This document shows positions 8,582 through 16,767 of a stretch of DNA of 64,000 nt, in pieces. A program made the translations under genes and the position numbers. Every line of letters starts with the position of its first letter. Position 1 is the first letter of the stretch. Under the pieces are notes generated by a model, which did no database searches, was not told the DNA's origin, and saw only the letters and a list, made by a program, of their open reading frames with translations. The DNA lies in the NCBI RefSeq assembly GCF_000517425.1, contig NZ_CP006569.1, positions 124,001 through 188,000 of the forward strand, in the 5' to 3' direction. Source of the stretch: Sodalis praecaptivus. GTDB lineage: Bacteria > Pseudomonadota > Gammaproteobacteria > Enterobacterales > Enterobacteriaceae.

Positions 8582-8601
8582 TTATATAGCAAGCGATTTA
8601 A
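8582..8601. promoter_or_regulatory. Candidate OhrR operator upstream of ohr
   Basis: TTATATAGCAAGCGATTTAA lies 57 bases before the ohr start and shares the ATAGC-NN-GCGAT core with the site before ohrR. The assignment is by this resemblance and by context only. Confidence 0.4.
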
Positions 8602-8657
8602 TCGTGCAATATTTCTCAATCACCGGGAAATTTCCTCCCGCCAACCAAGGAAGCATT

Positions 8658-9089
8658 ATGTCTATTGAAAAAGTGATTTATCGCGCCAAAGCGAAGGCCA
8701 CCGGCGGCCGCGATGGGCGCGCGACCTCCTCCGACGGCGTGTTGGACGTCAAGCTGGGCCTGCCCAAAGAAATGGGCGGTCAAGGCGGCGCGGTCACCAA
8801 CCCCGAACAGCTGTTCGCCGCCGGCTACTCTGCCTGTTTCCTTGGCGCGCTAAAACATGTCGCCGCGCAGGACAAAACCTCTCTGCCCGCCGAGACCTTT
8901 ATCGAAGGCAGCGTGGGGATCGGTGCAATCGCCACCGGTTTCGCCATTGAGGTTCAGCTTGAGATCCACCTGCCGGGCCTGGCGCGCAGCGTGGCGGAAG
9001 AGCTGGTGCGAAAAGCCCATGTGGTGTGCCCGTATTCCAACGCGACCCGCAATAATATCGATGTTGATTTGCAGGTCATTACCGGCTAA
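8658..9089 (+). CDS. ohr: Organic hydroperoxide resistance peroxidase Ohr
   Basis: The ATG at 8658 follows CCAAGGAAGCATT. The 143-residue protein is a complete OsmC/Ohr-fold thiol peroxidase. The two catalytic cysteines are Cys60 in [13 protein letters not shown] and Cys124 in [12 protein letters not shown], and the catalytic Arg is near residue 20 (GGRDGRA). It reduces fatty-acid and other organic hydroperoxides in the cytoplasm using lipoyl proteins as reductant. Its neighbour OhrR is the expected repressor. Confidence 0.95.
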   Translation: MSIEKVIYRAKAKATGGRDGRATSSDGVLDVKLGLPKEMGGQGGAVTNPEQLFAAGYSACFLGALKHVAAQDKTSLPAETFIEGSVGIGAIATGFAIEVQLEIHLPGLARSVAEELVRKAHVVCPYSNATRNNIDVDLQVITG

Positions 9090-9312
9090 TACCCCGTCTG
9101 ATTGCCGGGGGAGGTCATCCCCCGGCGTTTTGGCATCCCGCCTTTTGCTTCCCGCTGCGCTGGGGTGAAAACTTTTTGCAATTTTCCTTGTCAAAAAATT
9201 TCAATCGGTCACTATTGCGCTGCTCAATTATCGTCGGATTTAGCCTGTTGCTGCGCCAGCAGCTAAGCCCCGTGGCCGTCACGACCTCATCCTTGCTGGG
9301 CTTTTGCCTTAA

Positions 9313-11016
9313 ATGAAAATTGTAAAAACACTGTCACATCAGACGCTTTCCCTGTTGCTTGCCATCTATATCGGCCTGTTCCTCAACCTCTCGGTCTTCA
9401 TCCGACGATTCGATATGCTGCATCCGTCCTCCACCGTCGGGCATATGGTCATCGCGTTAACCGAAATCACCGCCGCTATTTTATCCACCTTCTTTTTGAT
9501 GCGGATATTGTCGTTCGGCGGTCGCCTGTTCTATCGCATCGCGGCGTCGCTACTGGTGCTGATATCGGTCGCCGCCAGTTACTACATGACCTATTTCAAC
9601 GTCGTTATCGGTTACGGCATAATCGCCTCGGTGATGACGACCGATATCGATCTGTCGCGCGAAGTCGTGGGCATCAAATTCCTGGTATGGATGGTAGGGA
9701 TAAGCGCCTTGCCGCTGTTGCTGATTTGGCAAAACGCCCTCGCCGACACCCTGTTCCAGCAAATGAAAACGCCGGGCAGACGGGTGAAATCTTTACTGGG
9801 GCTGCTGGTGGTGCTGGCGCTGGTATGGCTGCCGGTGCGTTATCAGGATAAGGCGCAGAATCTGCGTGAACGTATCACCAATATTGACATGCCCAGCTAT
9901 GGCGGTTTGGTGGCGCACTCCTATCTGCCGTCGAACTGGCTGGCGGCGCTCGGGCTGTTCGCGTATACGCGGCTCGATGAGAGCCAGGATAACGAGAGCC
10001 TGTTCGATCCCGCCAAGCAGTTTACCTATCTGCCGCCGGCGGGCATCGATAATACCTATGTGGTGTTTATTATTGGCGAGACCACCCGTTGGGATCATAT
10101 GGGTCTGCTGGGCTATGAACGCGATACGACGCCAAAACTCTCCCACGAAAAGAATCTGGTGGCGTTTCGCGGGCATTCCTGCGATACCTCCACCAAACTC
10201 TCTCTGCGCTGTATGTTCGTGCGCGAGGGGGGAACCCTCGATAATCCGCAGCGTACGCTGAAAGAGCAGAATGTCTTTGCCGTGATGCGTAAACTGGGCT
10301 TCACCTCCGAGCTGTTTGCCATGCAAAGCGAAGTGTGGTTCTACAACAACACCGACGCCAACAATTATGCCTTTCGCGAAATGATCGCGTCAGAGAAGCG
10401 CAATGATGGTAAATCCGTGGACGATATGCTGCTTGTTGACGAGCTGAAGGAATCGCTGGCCCGCCATCCCCAAGGCAAGCATTTGGTCATTTTGCACACC
10501 AAAGGCTCTCACTATTTGTATTCGCAGCGTTACCCGCGCAGTTTTGCCCGCTATCAGCCGGAGTGTATCGGCGTCGATCAGGCCTGCAGCAAGGCGCAGC
10601 TGATTAACGCGTTCGATAACAGCGTCCTGTATACCGACAGTTTTATCGATAAGGTCATCGATCAGGTCCGCGATAAAAAAGCGCTAGTGTTCTATGCCGC
10701 CGACCACGGTGAGTCCATTGACGAAAACTATCACTTGCACGGTACACCGCGCGACATGGCGCCGCCGGAGCAGTTCCGCGTGCCGATGATGGTCTGGGCA
10801 TCCGACGCTTTCCTGGCCAGTCCCGAGAATCATGACGCCTTTGCGCGGCTGCAGGCGCAACAGCGCGCCGGCACGGTGCATCGTCATGAAGAATTGTTTG
10901 ATAGCCTGTTGGGATGCCTGGGGTACCGGTCCCCGAATGGCGGTATTAAAGCGGAAAATAACTGGTGTCAGAAACCGTCGGCGGCGCAGCCGGTTGCCAC
11001 GGTTAATCGTGGCTGA
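9313..11016 (+). CDS. eptB: Kdo2-lipid A phosphoethanolamine 7''-transferase EptB
   Basis: A 567-residue inner-membrane enzyme with about five N-terminal helices ([31 protein letters not shown]) and a periplasmic alkaline-phosphatase-like domain. The catalytic Thr and metal ligands are visible in [21 protein letters not shown] and [16 protein letters not shown]. It matches E. coli EptB closely in sequence and length, including SYLPSNWL and LSLRCMFVR. It adds phosphoethanolamine to the outer Kdo residue of lipopolysaccharide. The ATG lacks a good ribosome binding site. As in E. coli, a tRNA-Pro gene follows. Confidence 0.95.
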   Translation: MKIVKTLSHQTLSLLLAIYIGLFLNLSVFIRRFDMLHPSSTVGHMVIALTEITAAILSTFFLMRILSFGGRLFYRIAASLLVLISVAASYYMTYFNVVIGYGIIASVMTTDIDLSREVVGIKFLVWMVGISALPLLLIWQNALADTLFQQMKTPGRRVKSLLGLLVVLALVWLPVRYQDKAQNLRERITNIDMPSYGGLVAHSYLPSNWLAALGLFAYTRLDESQDNESLFDPAKQFTYLPPAGIDNTYVVFIIGETTRWDHMGLLGYERDTTPKLSHEKNLVAFRGHSCDTSTKLSLRCMFVREGGTLDNPQRTLKEQNVFAVMRKLGFTSELFAMQSEVWFYNNTDANNYAFREMIASEKRNDGKSVDDMLLVDELKESLARHPQGKHLVILHTKGSHYLYSQRYPRSFARYQPECIGVDQACSKAQLINAFDNSVLYTDSFIDKVIDQVRDKKALVFYAADHGESIDENYHLHGTPRDMAPPEQFRVPMMVWASDAFLASPENHDAFARLQAQQRAGTVHRHEELFDSLLGCLGYRSPNGGIKAENNWCQKPSAAQPVATVNRG

Positions 11017-11056
11017 TGGGTTTGTAAACAGTTGACGGCAATTACTGAAAAAGGGA

Positions 11057-11085
11057 TTGACGCCTGTAGCGAGGCGCAGTAATAT
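11057..11085 (+). promoter_or_regulatory. Sigma-70 promoter of tRNA-Pro
   Basis: TTGACG and TAATAT are separated by 17 bases and end 12 bases before the tRNA. A GC-rich stretch (GCGCCCGC) follows the -10 box, the discriminator type found at stringently controlled stable-RNA promoters. Confidence 0.85.
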
Positions 11086-11097
11086 GCGCCCGCATTA

Positions 11098-11174
11098 CGG
11101 TGAGTGGCGCAGCCTGGTAGCGCAATACGTTCGGGACGTATGGGTCGGAGGTTCGAATCCTCTCTCACCGACCA
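11098..11174 (+). tRNA. proK: tRNA-Pro (anticodon CGG)
   Basis: A 77-base cloverleaf with acceptor CGGTGAG pairing CTCACCG, an encoded CCA end, D-loop AGCCTGGTAGC, T-loop GGTTCGAATCC and anticodon loop centred on CGG. The position after eptB matches proK of E. coli. Confidence 0.97.
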
Positions 11175-11221
11175 AATTTCAGCCGTAGCGTGTCGCCATC
11201 AATCGCACGTTACCGCTATCG

Positions 11222-11255
11222 ACAGCGGACCTGAGAAGGTCCGCTGTTTTTTTTT
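11222..11255 (+). terminator. Rho-independent terminator of tRNA-Pro
   Basis: ACAGCGGACC pairs with GGTCCGCTGT around the loop TGAGAA and runs into nine or more T. This is a near-perfect intrinsic terminator. Confidence 0.93.
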
Positions 11256-12197
11256 ATCCCGGCGTCAGCGCCGCGTACGATTGGGCGAAACGTCAAGGGC
11301 GGCCATCTCCGCCAAAACGACTTGGAAGGGTTTCACCGTCGCGACAATGATTACTCTTGCTTAACCTAAATCGGCATTACCCGCCGGGATAGCGATCTCT
11401 TTCTGCGTCGCCGCCGCGGCCATGGCACTATTAGACGGAATGACGCGCCAGCGGCGCTATCCTGTGCGTTACCGGTCTGGATTGCGGTAGTCAAATGGCG
11501 ATTAATATCCCATCACCGGTGATGCCCTCGTGTTATTACGACAGCCCAATTTCTCCTCCGGGGGAAAATTAAGGTAAAAAGGTTAGCGTTGCTAATTATC
11601 GGCGCAAATGATAGCCGATGATTTTAACCGGCTGAACCGATATTTAATTGGCACAATAGGCGATGATTAGGGCCGTGTTTTTTAATGTAAGTTACAAGTG
11701 TGACTAATGACGGGTTAGCGCGTAAAAATAAGATTTTTTATTTGTATTGCAATATAACTAGTATGTATATTGTGTGGTCAATCGCAAGCGTCACAGACCA
11801 TGTAACATAAATGTCCGCCGATGCATTAAATCGGCGGATTATGGATTTACTAATGAGGCAGTGATGTAATTTCTTTTTTTGATCAGTGGCTAAATAATAA
11901 AGTGTTGGGCTATTGTACGCCGAATTAGCGCGTAGGATGACTGTTACTTATCATTAATTGTCTCCTGAGATTGATGGGAAAAATATGTTTGCATGGGCGG
12001 CGTGGTTAAGATAATAATGCTTTCGGTTAGGCCATTATAAATAGAGCCAAGGGTTAGTAATTGCAGTGTTCTTTAATTATTAACATGCTAAGTGTAAGTT
12101 TAAATAAGTGCCAGGTGACCGATATCTGCGTCTAATGCTTTTCGGTCATTAATGCTTAACCCTCCTTCGCTATTAAAATAACAAGGATGCATCGACG
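11256..12197. other. Long gene-free, increasingly AT-rich leader region upstream of flhDC
   Basis: These 942 bases carry no credible gene. The last 600 bases are clearly AT-rich. Two structures stand out: a 14-base perfect palindrome CATCACCGGTGATG at 11511-11524 and a hairpin at 11815-11837. In E. coli the flhDC control region is long and receives many regulators; by analogy this stretch should carry the flhDC promoter(s) and a long 5' untranslated region. I could not assign a promoter or a CRP site with confidence. Confidence 0.6.
11815..11837. other. Hairpin in the flhDC upstream region
   Basis: CCGCCGAT and ATCGGCGG form a perfect 8-base-pair stem with a 7-base loop in otherwise AT-rich DNA, 361 bases before flhD. 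No T tract follows, so it is not a standard terminator. It could be an RNA structure in the leader or a protein site. Confidence 0.4.
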
Positions 12198-12542
12198 ATG
12201 AGTAGTGATAACCTTCTCAGGAATATACATGAAATAAATCTATCCTATCTCTTACTCGCCCAGGAGCTTATCAAAAAAGATAAGAAGGTAGCGGGATTCC
12301 GTCTTGGGGTGGGCGAAGACACGCTGGATAAACTGGCGGGACTTTCTCTGTCTGAATTGATAAAGCTTGGCGAAATCAACCAGCTTATTTGTCTGCTGCG
12401 CCTGGATGACGAGCAGATCATCAATTGCCTGACGCGCGAATCCCGTGTTGATGAGTTACAGCAGGTCCATACAGGGATTGTGCTGTCCACGCAGTTGCTT
12501 AATTCAGCGACTCCCGATCCTACCCGTTTGCTTAAGGAATGA
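12198..12542 (+). CDS. flhD: Flagellar master regulator subunit FlhD
   Basis: A 114-residue protein matching FlhD ([21 protein letters not shown], then [17 protein letters not shown]). E. coli FlhD has 116-119 residues. FlhD pairs with FlhC as FlhD4C2 and activates the class 2 flagellar promoters with sigma-70. AAGGATGCATCGACG precedes the ATG. The gene is followed after four bases by flhC, a translationally coupled pair. Confidence 0.95.
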   Translation: MSSDNLLRNIHEINLSYLLLAQELIKKDKKVAGFRLGVGEDTLDKLAGLSLSELIKLGEINQLICLLRLDDEQIINCLTRESRVDELQQVHTGIVLSTQLLNSATPDPTRLLKE

Positions 12543-12546
12543 TCTC

Positions 12547-13137
12547 GTGTATAGGAAAAGTATCATGCAGGAATCCAGGGATATACAGCTGGCCATGGAG
12601 CTGATTGCGCTAGGCGCTCGGCTACCCATTCTGGAAAATGAAACCTGCCTGAGCCGCAGTCGATTGCTGAGATTGTATAAGGAAGTCAAAGGGACGCCGG
12701 CGCCTAAGGGGCTGTTGCCATTCTCCGCTGACTGGTTTCTCTCCTGGGAGCAGAATATCCACTCTTCCGCGTTTTACAACGCTTATCTCTGCCTGATTCG
12801 TATAGGAAATATCCCGACCATCGAGGCAATGATAAAAGCGTATCGGCTGTATCTCGAACTCTGCCCGCAGCGCCAGGATGGCGGGCCGGTACTGGGTTTG
12901 ACCCGCGCCTGGATATTGCTACGCTTTATCGACAGCCAATTACTGGGGCAAACGCGCTGTAAACAATGTGGGGGAGCATTCATTACCTACGCCTTCCATC
13001 CACCCCATAACTTTGTTTGCAGTTTTTGCCACCCACCCTCAAGGGCGGTTAAAAAGCGTAAACTTTCACATGCCGCCGCCGATAATCGCATATATAACTT
13101 AAGACAACGGAATATGTGCAACGTAAAGCCATGCTAG
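12547..13137 (+). CDS. flhC: Flagellar master regulator subunit FlhC
   Basis: The start is the GTG at 12547, four bases after the flhD stop and preceded by TAAGGA; it gives 196 residues, against 192 in E. coli, and the start aligns with the E. coli N-terminus ([15 protein letters not shown]). A later ATG at 12565 would trim six residues. The zinc-binding cysteines Cys138, Cys141, Cys158 and Cys161 are all present in CKQCGGAF and FVCSFCHPP, and the basic [10 protein letters not shown] motif follows. FlhC provides much of the DNA recognition of the FlhDC complex. Confidence 0.95.
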   Translation: MYRKSIMQESRDIQLAMELIALGARLPILENETCLSRSRLLRLYKEVKGTPAPKGLLPFSADWFLSWEQNIHSSAFYNAYLCLIRIGNIPTIEAMIKAYRLYLELCPQRQDGGPVLGLTRAWILLRFIDSQLLGQTRCKQCGGAFITYAFHPPHNFVCSFCHPPSRAVKKRKLSHAAADNRIYNLRQRNMCNVKPC

Positions 13138-13235
13138 ACAGAGTGATGCACTGAATACCATTTTCACAAACGGATTATTCCATCACTGGCAACAACGTTC
13201 ATTTTCTGGATGTCACCGTCTTGTAAGGGATCACC

Positions 13236-14132
13236 GTGCTAGTTATCGTTGGTTATATCATTGTGTTTATGTCGATTTTTGGTGGATTTTTGTTAGCTGA
13301 AGGACAACTCGGCGCCTTATTTCAGCCTGCGGAATTTATGATTATCGTGGGCGCGGGTTTAGGTACCTTTATTGTAGGAAATAATGGTAAGGCTATCTAT
13401 GCTACCGTAAAGTCAATTCCGCGCTTGTTCCGTTCATCGCGTTATAATAAAGCGATGTATATGGATATCATGGCGCTGATGTATCGCCTACTGTCCAAAA
13501 GTCGTCAGTCCGGATTGATAACGCTGGAAAAAGAGATTGACGATCCGCATAACAGCGTTATTTTCAATCACTATCCTTCGTTGCTCGCAGATAAATTGGT
13601 TATCGATTTCCTTATTGATTACCTGCGTCTGATGGTCAGCGGTAATCTCAACGCTTATGAAATTGAAGCGCTGATGAATGAGGAGATAGAAACTTATGAA
13701 CAAGAAAATGATATCCCGGTAAACAGCCTGCTGCAGGTAGGTGATGCGTTGCCCGCCTTCGGTATCGTCGCGGCGGTAATGGGCGTGGTAAATGCCCTGG
13801 CCGCGGCGGACCGACCCGCAGGCGAACTCGGCGCCTTGATCGCCAATGCGATGGTGGGAACCTTGCTCGGTATTCTCCTGGCCTACGGATGCGTGATGCC
13901 CCTGGGGGCATTGCTTAAGCAGAAAGGCGATGAACATATCAAGATGTTGCACTGCATTCGCGTGACATTGCTCTCCAGTTTGAACGGCTATGCGCCGCCG
14001 ATCGCGATAGAGTTCGGCCGCAAGACTTTATATACCTCTGAACGCCCCTCTTTTGAGGAATTGGAAGCCCACCTGCGCCAGATAAAAAAAACCGGTCTGA
14101 TGGAATCTGCTGATACGACGGTCAATTCATGA
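13236..14132 (+). CDS. motA: Flagellar motor stator protein MotA
   Basis: The GTG at 13236, after GTAAGGGATCACC, starts a 298-residue protein with four membrane helices (E. coli MotA has 295 residues). The functionally important prolines are in GDALPAFGIVAAVMGV and YGCVMPLGALL, and the charged cytoplasmic loop with Arg and Glu is RLLSKSRQSGLITLEKEID. MotA4-5MotB2 units conduct protons and exert force on FliG. It overlaps motB by four bases. Confidence 0.96.
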   Translation: MLVIVGYIIVFMSIFGGFLLAEGQLGALFQPAEFMIIVGAGLGTFIVGNNGKAIYATVKSIPRLFRSSRYNKAMYMDIMALMYRLLSKSRQSGLITLEKEIDDPHNSVIFNHYPSLLADKLVIDFLIDYLRLMVSGNLNAYEIEALMNEEIETYEQENDIPVNSLLQVGDALPAFGIVAAVMGVVNALAAADRPAGELGALIANAMVGTLLGILLAYGCVMPLGALLKQKGDEHIKMLHCIRVTLLSSLNGYAPPIAIEFGRKTLYTSERPSFEELEAHLRQIKKTGLMESADTTVNS

Positions 14133-15370
14133 AAAAGACGTCACCCCCGGTTGTAATCAAATGGCGCAGGGCACAGCATGCCAATCATCATGTCGGCTCG
14201 TGGAAGATAGCCTATGCCGATTTCATGACCGCGATGATGGCGTTTTTTTTGGTGATGTGGCTGCTGGGGGCGACGACGCCGCAGCAGCGTGAGCAGATCG
14301 CCGAATATTTCAGAATGCCGTTAAGTGAGGCGATTAGCCACAACCGCAAATTCAACATCAATGATTTCCCGCTGCCCGCTAACGCCAACGACGCCGCCGG
14401 GCCGACGCGTCTGCGTCAGCGCCAGCTGGAGCATCAGCGGGATATTCAACGGCTAAATGATACCCGCCTGCGCTTGGAGCAGATGTTGCGCAACGATCCG
14501 CGGCTGCGGGAACTGCAGCCGAATATGCGCATTACGCTGATGCATGAGGGATTGCGCATTGAAATTATCGACAGTAAAAGAAGGCCGATGTTCGCCACCG
14601 GCGGCACGGAAATTGCGCCCTATATGCGCAGTATTATGCATATCATTGCGCCGGTGCTTAACGATTTGCCCAATCGTATAAGCCTGGCCGGGCATACGGA
14701 TAATCAGCCTTATTTAAACGGCGAGCGTGGCTACGGCAACTGGGAGCTGTCCGCCGATCGTGCCAATGCGTCGCGCCGTGAATTGGTGGAAGGCGGGTTG
14801 ATGAGTGACAAAATTCTCCGGGTCATCGGCATGGCGAATACCATGGCGCCGCCCGGTAAAGAGGATGACAACGCCGCGCAGCGCCGTATTAGTATCGTTA
14901 TTTTGACCCACGAGCAGGAAGAGGCCATTCGCCAGGAAAATACCGAGAGCCAGAGCGAAGTGATTGACGGCGAACAGGATGCGGCCGCGCAATTGCGGCG
15001 TTTGGCTAATCCGCCGCGCGGCAAGGATAGCGCGCCGTCAGGGCCATCGGTACCGTCAGGCCCCTCGGCGTCATCGCTACCGTCAGCTCCCTCGGCGCCA
15101 TCGGCGCCGTCAGGCCCCTCGGCGTCATCGCTACCGTCAGGTTCCTCGGCGCCATCCGCGCCGTCAGCTCCCTCGGCGCCATCCGCGCCGTCAGGTTTTT
15201 CGGCGCCAACGGTGCCGTCAGGTTCCTCGGCGTCATCGCTACCGTCAGGCCCCTCGGCGCCAGCGGTATCCACCGCGGCGCCATCTGACGCGACGTCGCC
15301 CGCGCCGGACGACGATAACGATGGCGCCGGCGGGAAGACGCCGGAGACGATTCCACCCAACGCGCCCTGA
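14129..15370 (+). CDS. motB: Flagellar motor stator protein MotB with Pro/Ser-repeat tail
   Basis: The conserved part (residues 1 to about 290) is a standard MotB: basic cytoplasmic start, single membrane helix with the proton-binding Asp31 in IAYADFMTAMMAFF, plug region, and an OmpA-like peptidoglycan-binding domain (SLAGHTDNQPY, NWELSADRANASRREL). E. coli MotB has 308 residues, but this protein has 413. The extra length is a C-terminal tail from about residue 301 to 380 built of imperfect PSAPS, PSGPS and ASSLPS units, then an acidic end (PAPDDDNDGAGGK). The tail would lie in the periplasm beyond the peptidoglycan anchor. No cheA or cheW follows, unlike E. coli. Confidence 0.93.
   Translation: MKKTSPPVVIKWRRAQHANHHVGSWKIAYADFMTAMMAFFLVMWLLGATTPQQREQIAEYFRMPLSEAISHNRKFNINDFPLPANANDAAGPTRLRQRQLEHQRDIQRLNDTRLRLEQMLRNDPRLRELQPNMRITLMHEGLRIEIIDSKRRPMFATGGTEIAPYMRSIMHIIAPVLNDLPNRISLAGHTDNQPYLNGERGYGNWELSADRANASRRELVEGGLMSDKILRVIGMANTMAPPGKEDDNAAQRRISIVILTHEQEEAIRQENTESQSEVIDGEQDAAAQLRRLANPPRGKDSAPSGPSVPSGPSASSLPSAPSAPSAPSGPSASSLPSGSSAPSAPSAPSAPSAPSGFSAPTVPSGSSASSLPSGPSAPAVSTAAPSDATSPAPDDDNDGAGGKTPETIPPNAP
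15031..15270 (+). repeat. Imperfect in-frame tandem repeats in the 3' end of motB
   Basis: About 240 bases are made of short repeats in multiples of three, built from units such as GCGCCGTCAGGCCCCTCG and GCGTCATCGCTACCGTCAG. They encode Ser/Pro/Ala/Gly. All indels keep the frame, and third-base variation is present between copies. Confidence 0.85.
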
Positions 15371-15603
15371 CGTGGAGGCCGCGTTATCCCCCTAGCACGA
15401 TGCGCTAACTGACCGTGCGGCGCGGCCATCGCGAACGCTCGCCGCGCGGTCTCTGGCGCCGGCGCCTTCCGCTCGCCGCAGGTGGGTGCTTGGTCTGGTA
15501 AAAGCCGCGCGGATCCGGCGCTTTTTCACCTTATCGGTTCCCCTTTCCTCACGTAGGCTAAAAGCCCTGAAATCACTCATTCACTACGCGAGGGCAGAGT
15601 GCC

Positions 15604-16767
15604 GTGGCGGAAGAAAGCGATCTGGAAAAAAGCGAAGCGCCCACTCCCCACCGATTACAAAAAGCGCGCAAAGAAGGCCAGGTACCGCGTTCCAAAGAAC
15701 TGGTGTCGTGGCTGATGTTACTGTCTGGCTGGAGCCTGCTATGGCTGGCGGGAGATCATCTGGCTCGCGGTATGGGGCGGATGCTGCAAAGCGGGCTCTC
15801 GTTTGATCTTCACATCAACGGCGAGGGGAGTTGGTTGCTGGCCCAATTTTCCGGCCTGGTGCGGCAGGCGCTGCTGGCGAGCGCGCCGCTATTCCTCGGC
15901 GTGACGTTGGTGGCCGCCGGGTCGCCGATGTTGATCGGTGGCGTGTTGTTCAGCAGTAAGGCCGTCAGTCTGGATCTTAAACGCTTGAACCCCTTTAGCG
16001 GGCTGAAGCGCCTGTTTTCCATGCAGATGATGGCTGAACTTACCAAGACGCTGTTCAAAGTCTGTCTGGTGGGGGGCGCCTGCGGCACCGCGTTGTGGTT
16101 TGTTTGGCCGCGGATGACGCAGTTGGCGCAGGGGGCGCCCCTTACGGTCATGGCGGAAAGTCTGTCGCTTATCCGCCAGTGCGTGTTGCTTATCATCCTC
16201 GCCCTGCTACCCGTGGTGGGGTTCGACATTTTGTATCAGTTATTCAGCCATCTGAAAAAGCTGCGGATGTCGCGCCATGATATTCGCGAAGAATACAAAG
16301 AACAGGAAGGGGATCCGCAGCTTAAAAGCCTGATTCGCCAGCGCCAGCGTCAGCAGGCGCAGCGGCGAATGATGCAGGATGTGGCGAACGCCGATGTGGT
16401 GATCGTCAACCCGACCCATTATGCGGTGGCGCTGAAATATGAACAGTTGCGTATGACCGCGCCGCGGCTAGTAGCGAAAGGGGCCGGCGTCGTGGCGCTA
16501 AATATTCGTCAGCGGGCGGAGCAGCAGGGGATCCCCATTCTGGAAGCGCCGCCGCTGGCCCGGGCCCTCTACCGGCACTGCGAGATAGGCGGCGTTATTC
16601 CGGTAGCGCTCTATGGCGCCGTGGCGGAGGTGCTGGCTTGGGTGTATGGCTTGCGTCGCTGGCGCAAGCAAGGGGGTTTGCGGCCCCGGCAACCGAGCAA
16701 ACTCACCGTACCGAAAGCATTGGATTGTGCAAAAGGGAGTATTTTTAATGGTAAACCTGGTAGCTAA
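15604..16767 (+). CDS. flhB: Flagellar export switch protein FlhB
   Basis: The start is GTG at 15604 in an AGGGCAGA context. The 387-residue product has four membrane helices in its first half and a cytoplasmic FlhBc domain with the self-cleavage site Asn269-Pro270-Thr271-His272 in VIVNPTHYAVAL, the same numbering as in E. coli. FlhB switches export from hook to filament substrates together with FliK. The gene overlaps flhA by 20 bases. The 233-base gap after motB replaces the chemotaxis genes found there in E. coli. Confidence 0.96.
   Translation: MAEESDLEKSEAPTPHRLQKARKEGQVPRSKELVSWLMLLSGWSLLWLAGDHLARGMGRMLQSGLSFDLHINGEGSWLLAQFSGLVRQALLASAPLFLGVTLVAAGSPMLIGGVLFSSKAVSLDLKRLNPFSGLKRLFSMQMMAELTKTLFKVCLVGGACGTALWFVWPRMTQLAQGAPLTVMAESLSLIRQCVLLIILALLPVVGFDILYQLFSHLKKLRMSRHDIREEYKEQEGDPQLKSLIRQRQRQQAQRRMMQDVANADVVIVNPTHYAVALKYEQLRMTAPRLVAKGAGVVALNIRQRAEQQGIPILEAPPLARALYRHCEIGGVIPVALYGAVAEVLAWVYGLRRWRKQGGLRPRQPSKLTVPKALDCAKGSIFNGKPGS

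Noticed and set aside
11690-11800. CRP site upstream of flhD
   Set aside because: TGTGA and TCACA half-sites occur but not at the required spacing.
14731-15429. Long minus-strand frame opposite the motB repeats (Asp/Gly/Ala repeats)
   Set aside because: It is the shadow of the in-frame Pro/Ser repeats of motB; motB has homology, this frame has none.
15510-15535. Terminator between motB and flhB
   Set aside because: The stem near the GCCGCGCGGATCCGGCGC sequence pairs over only four bases at the right spacing, too weak to call.
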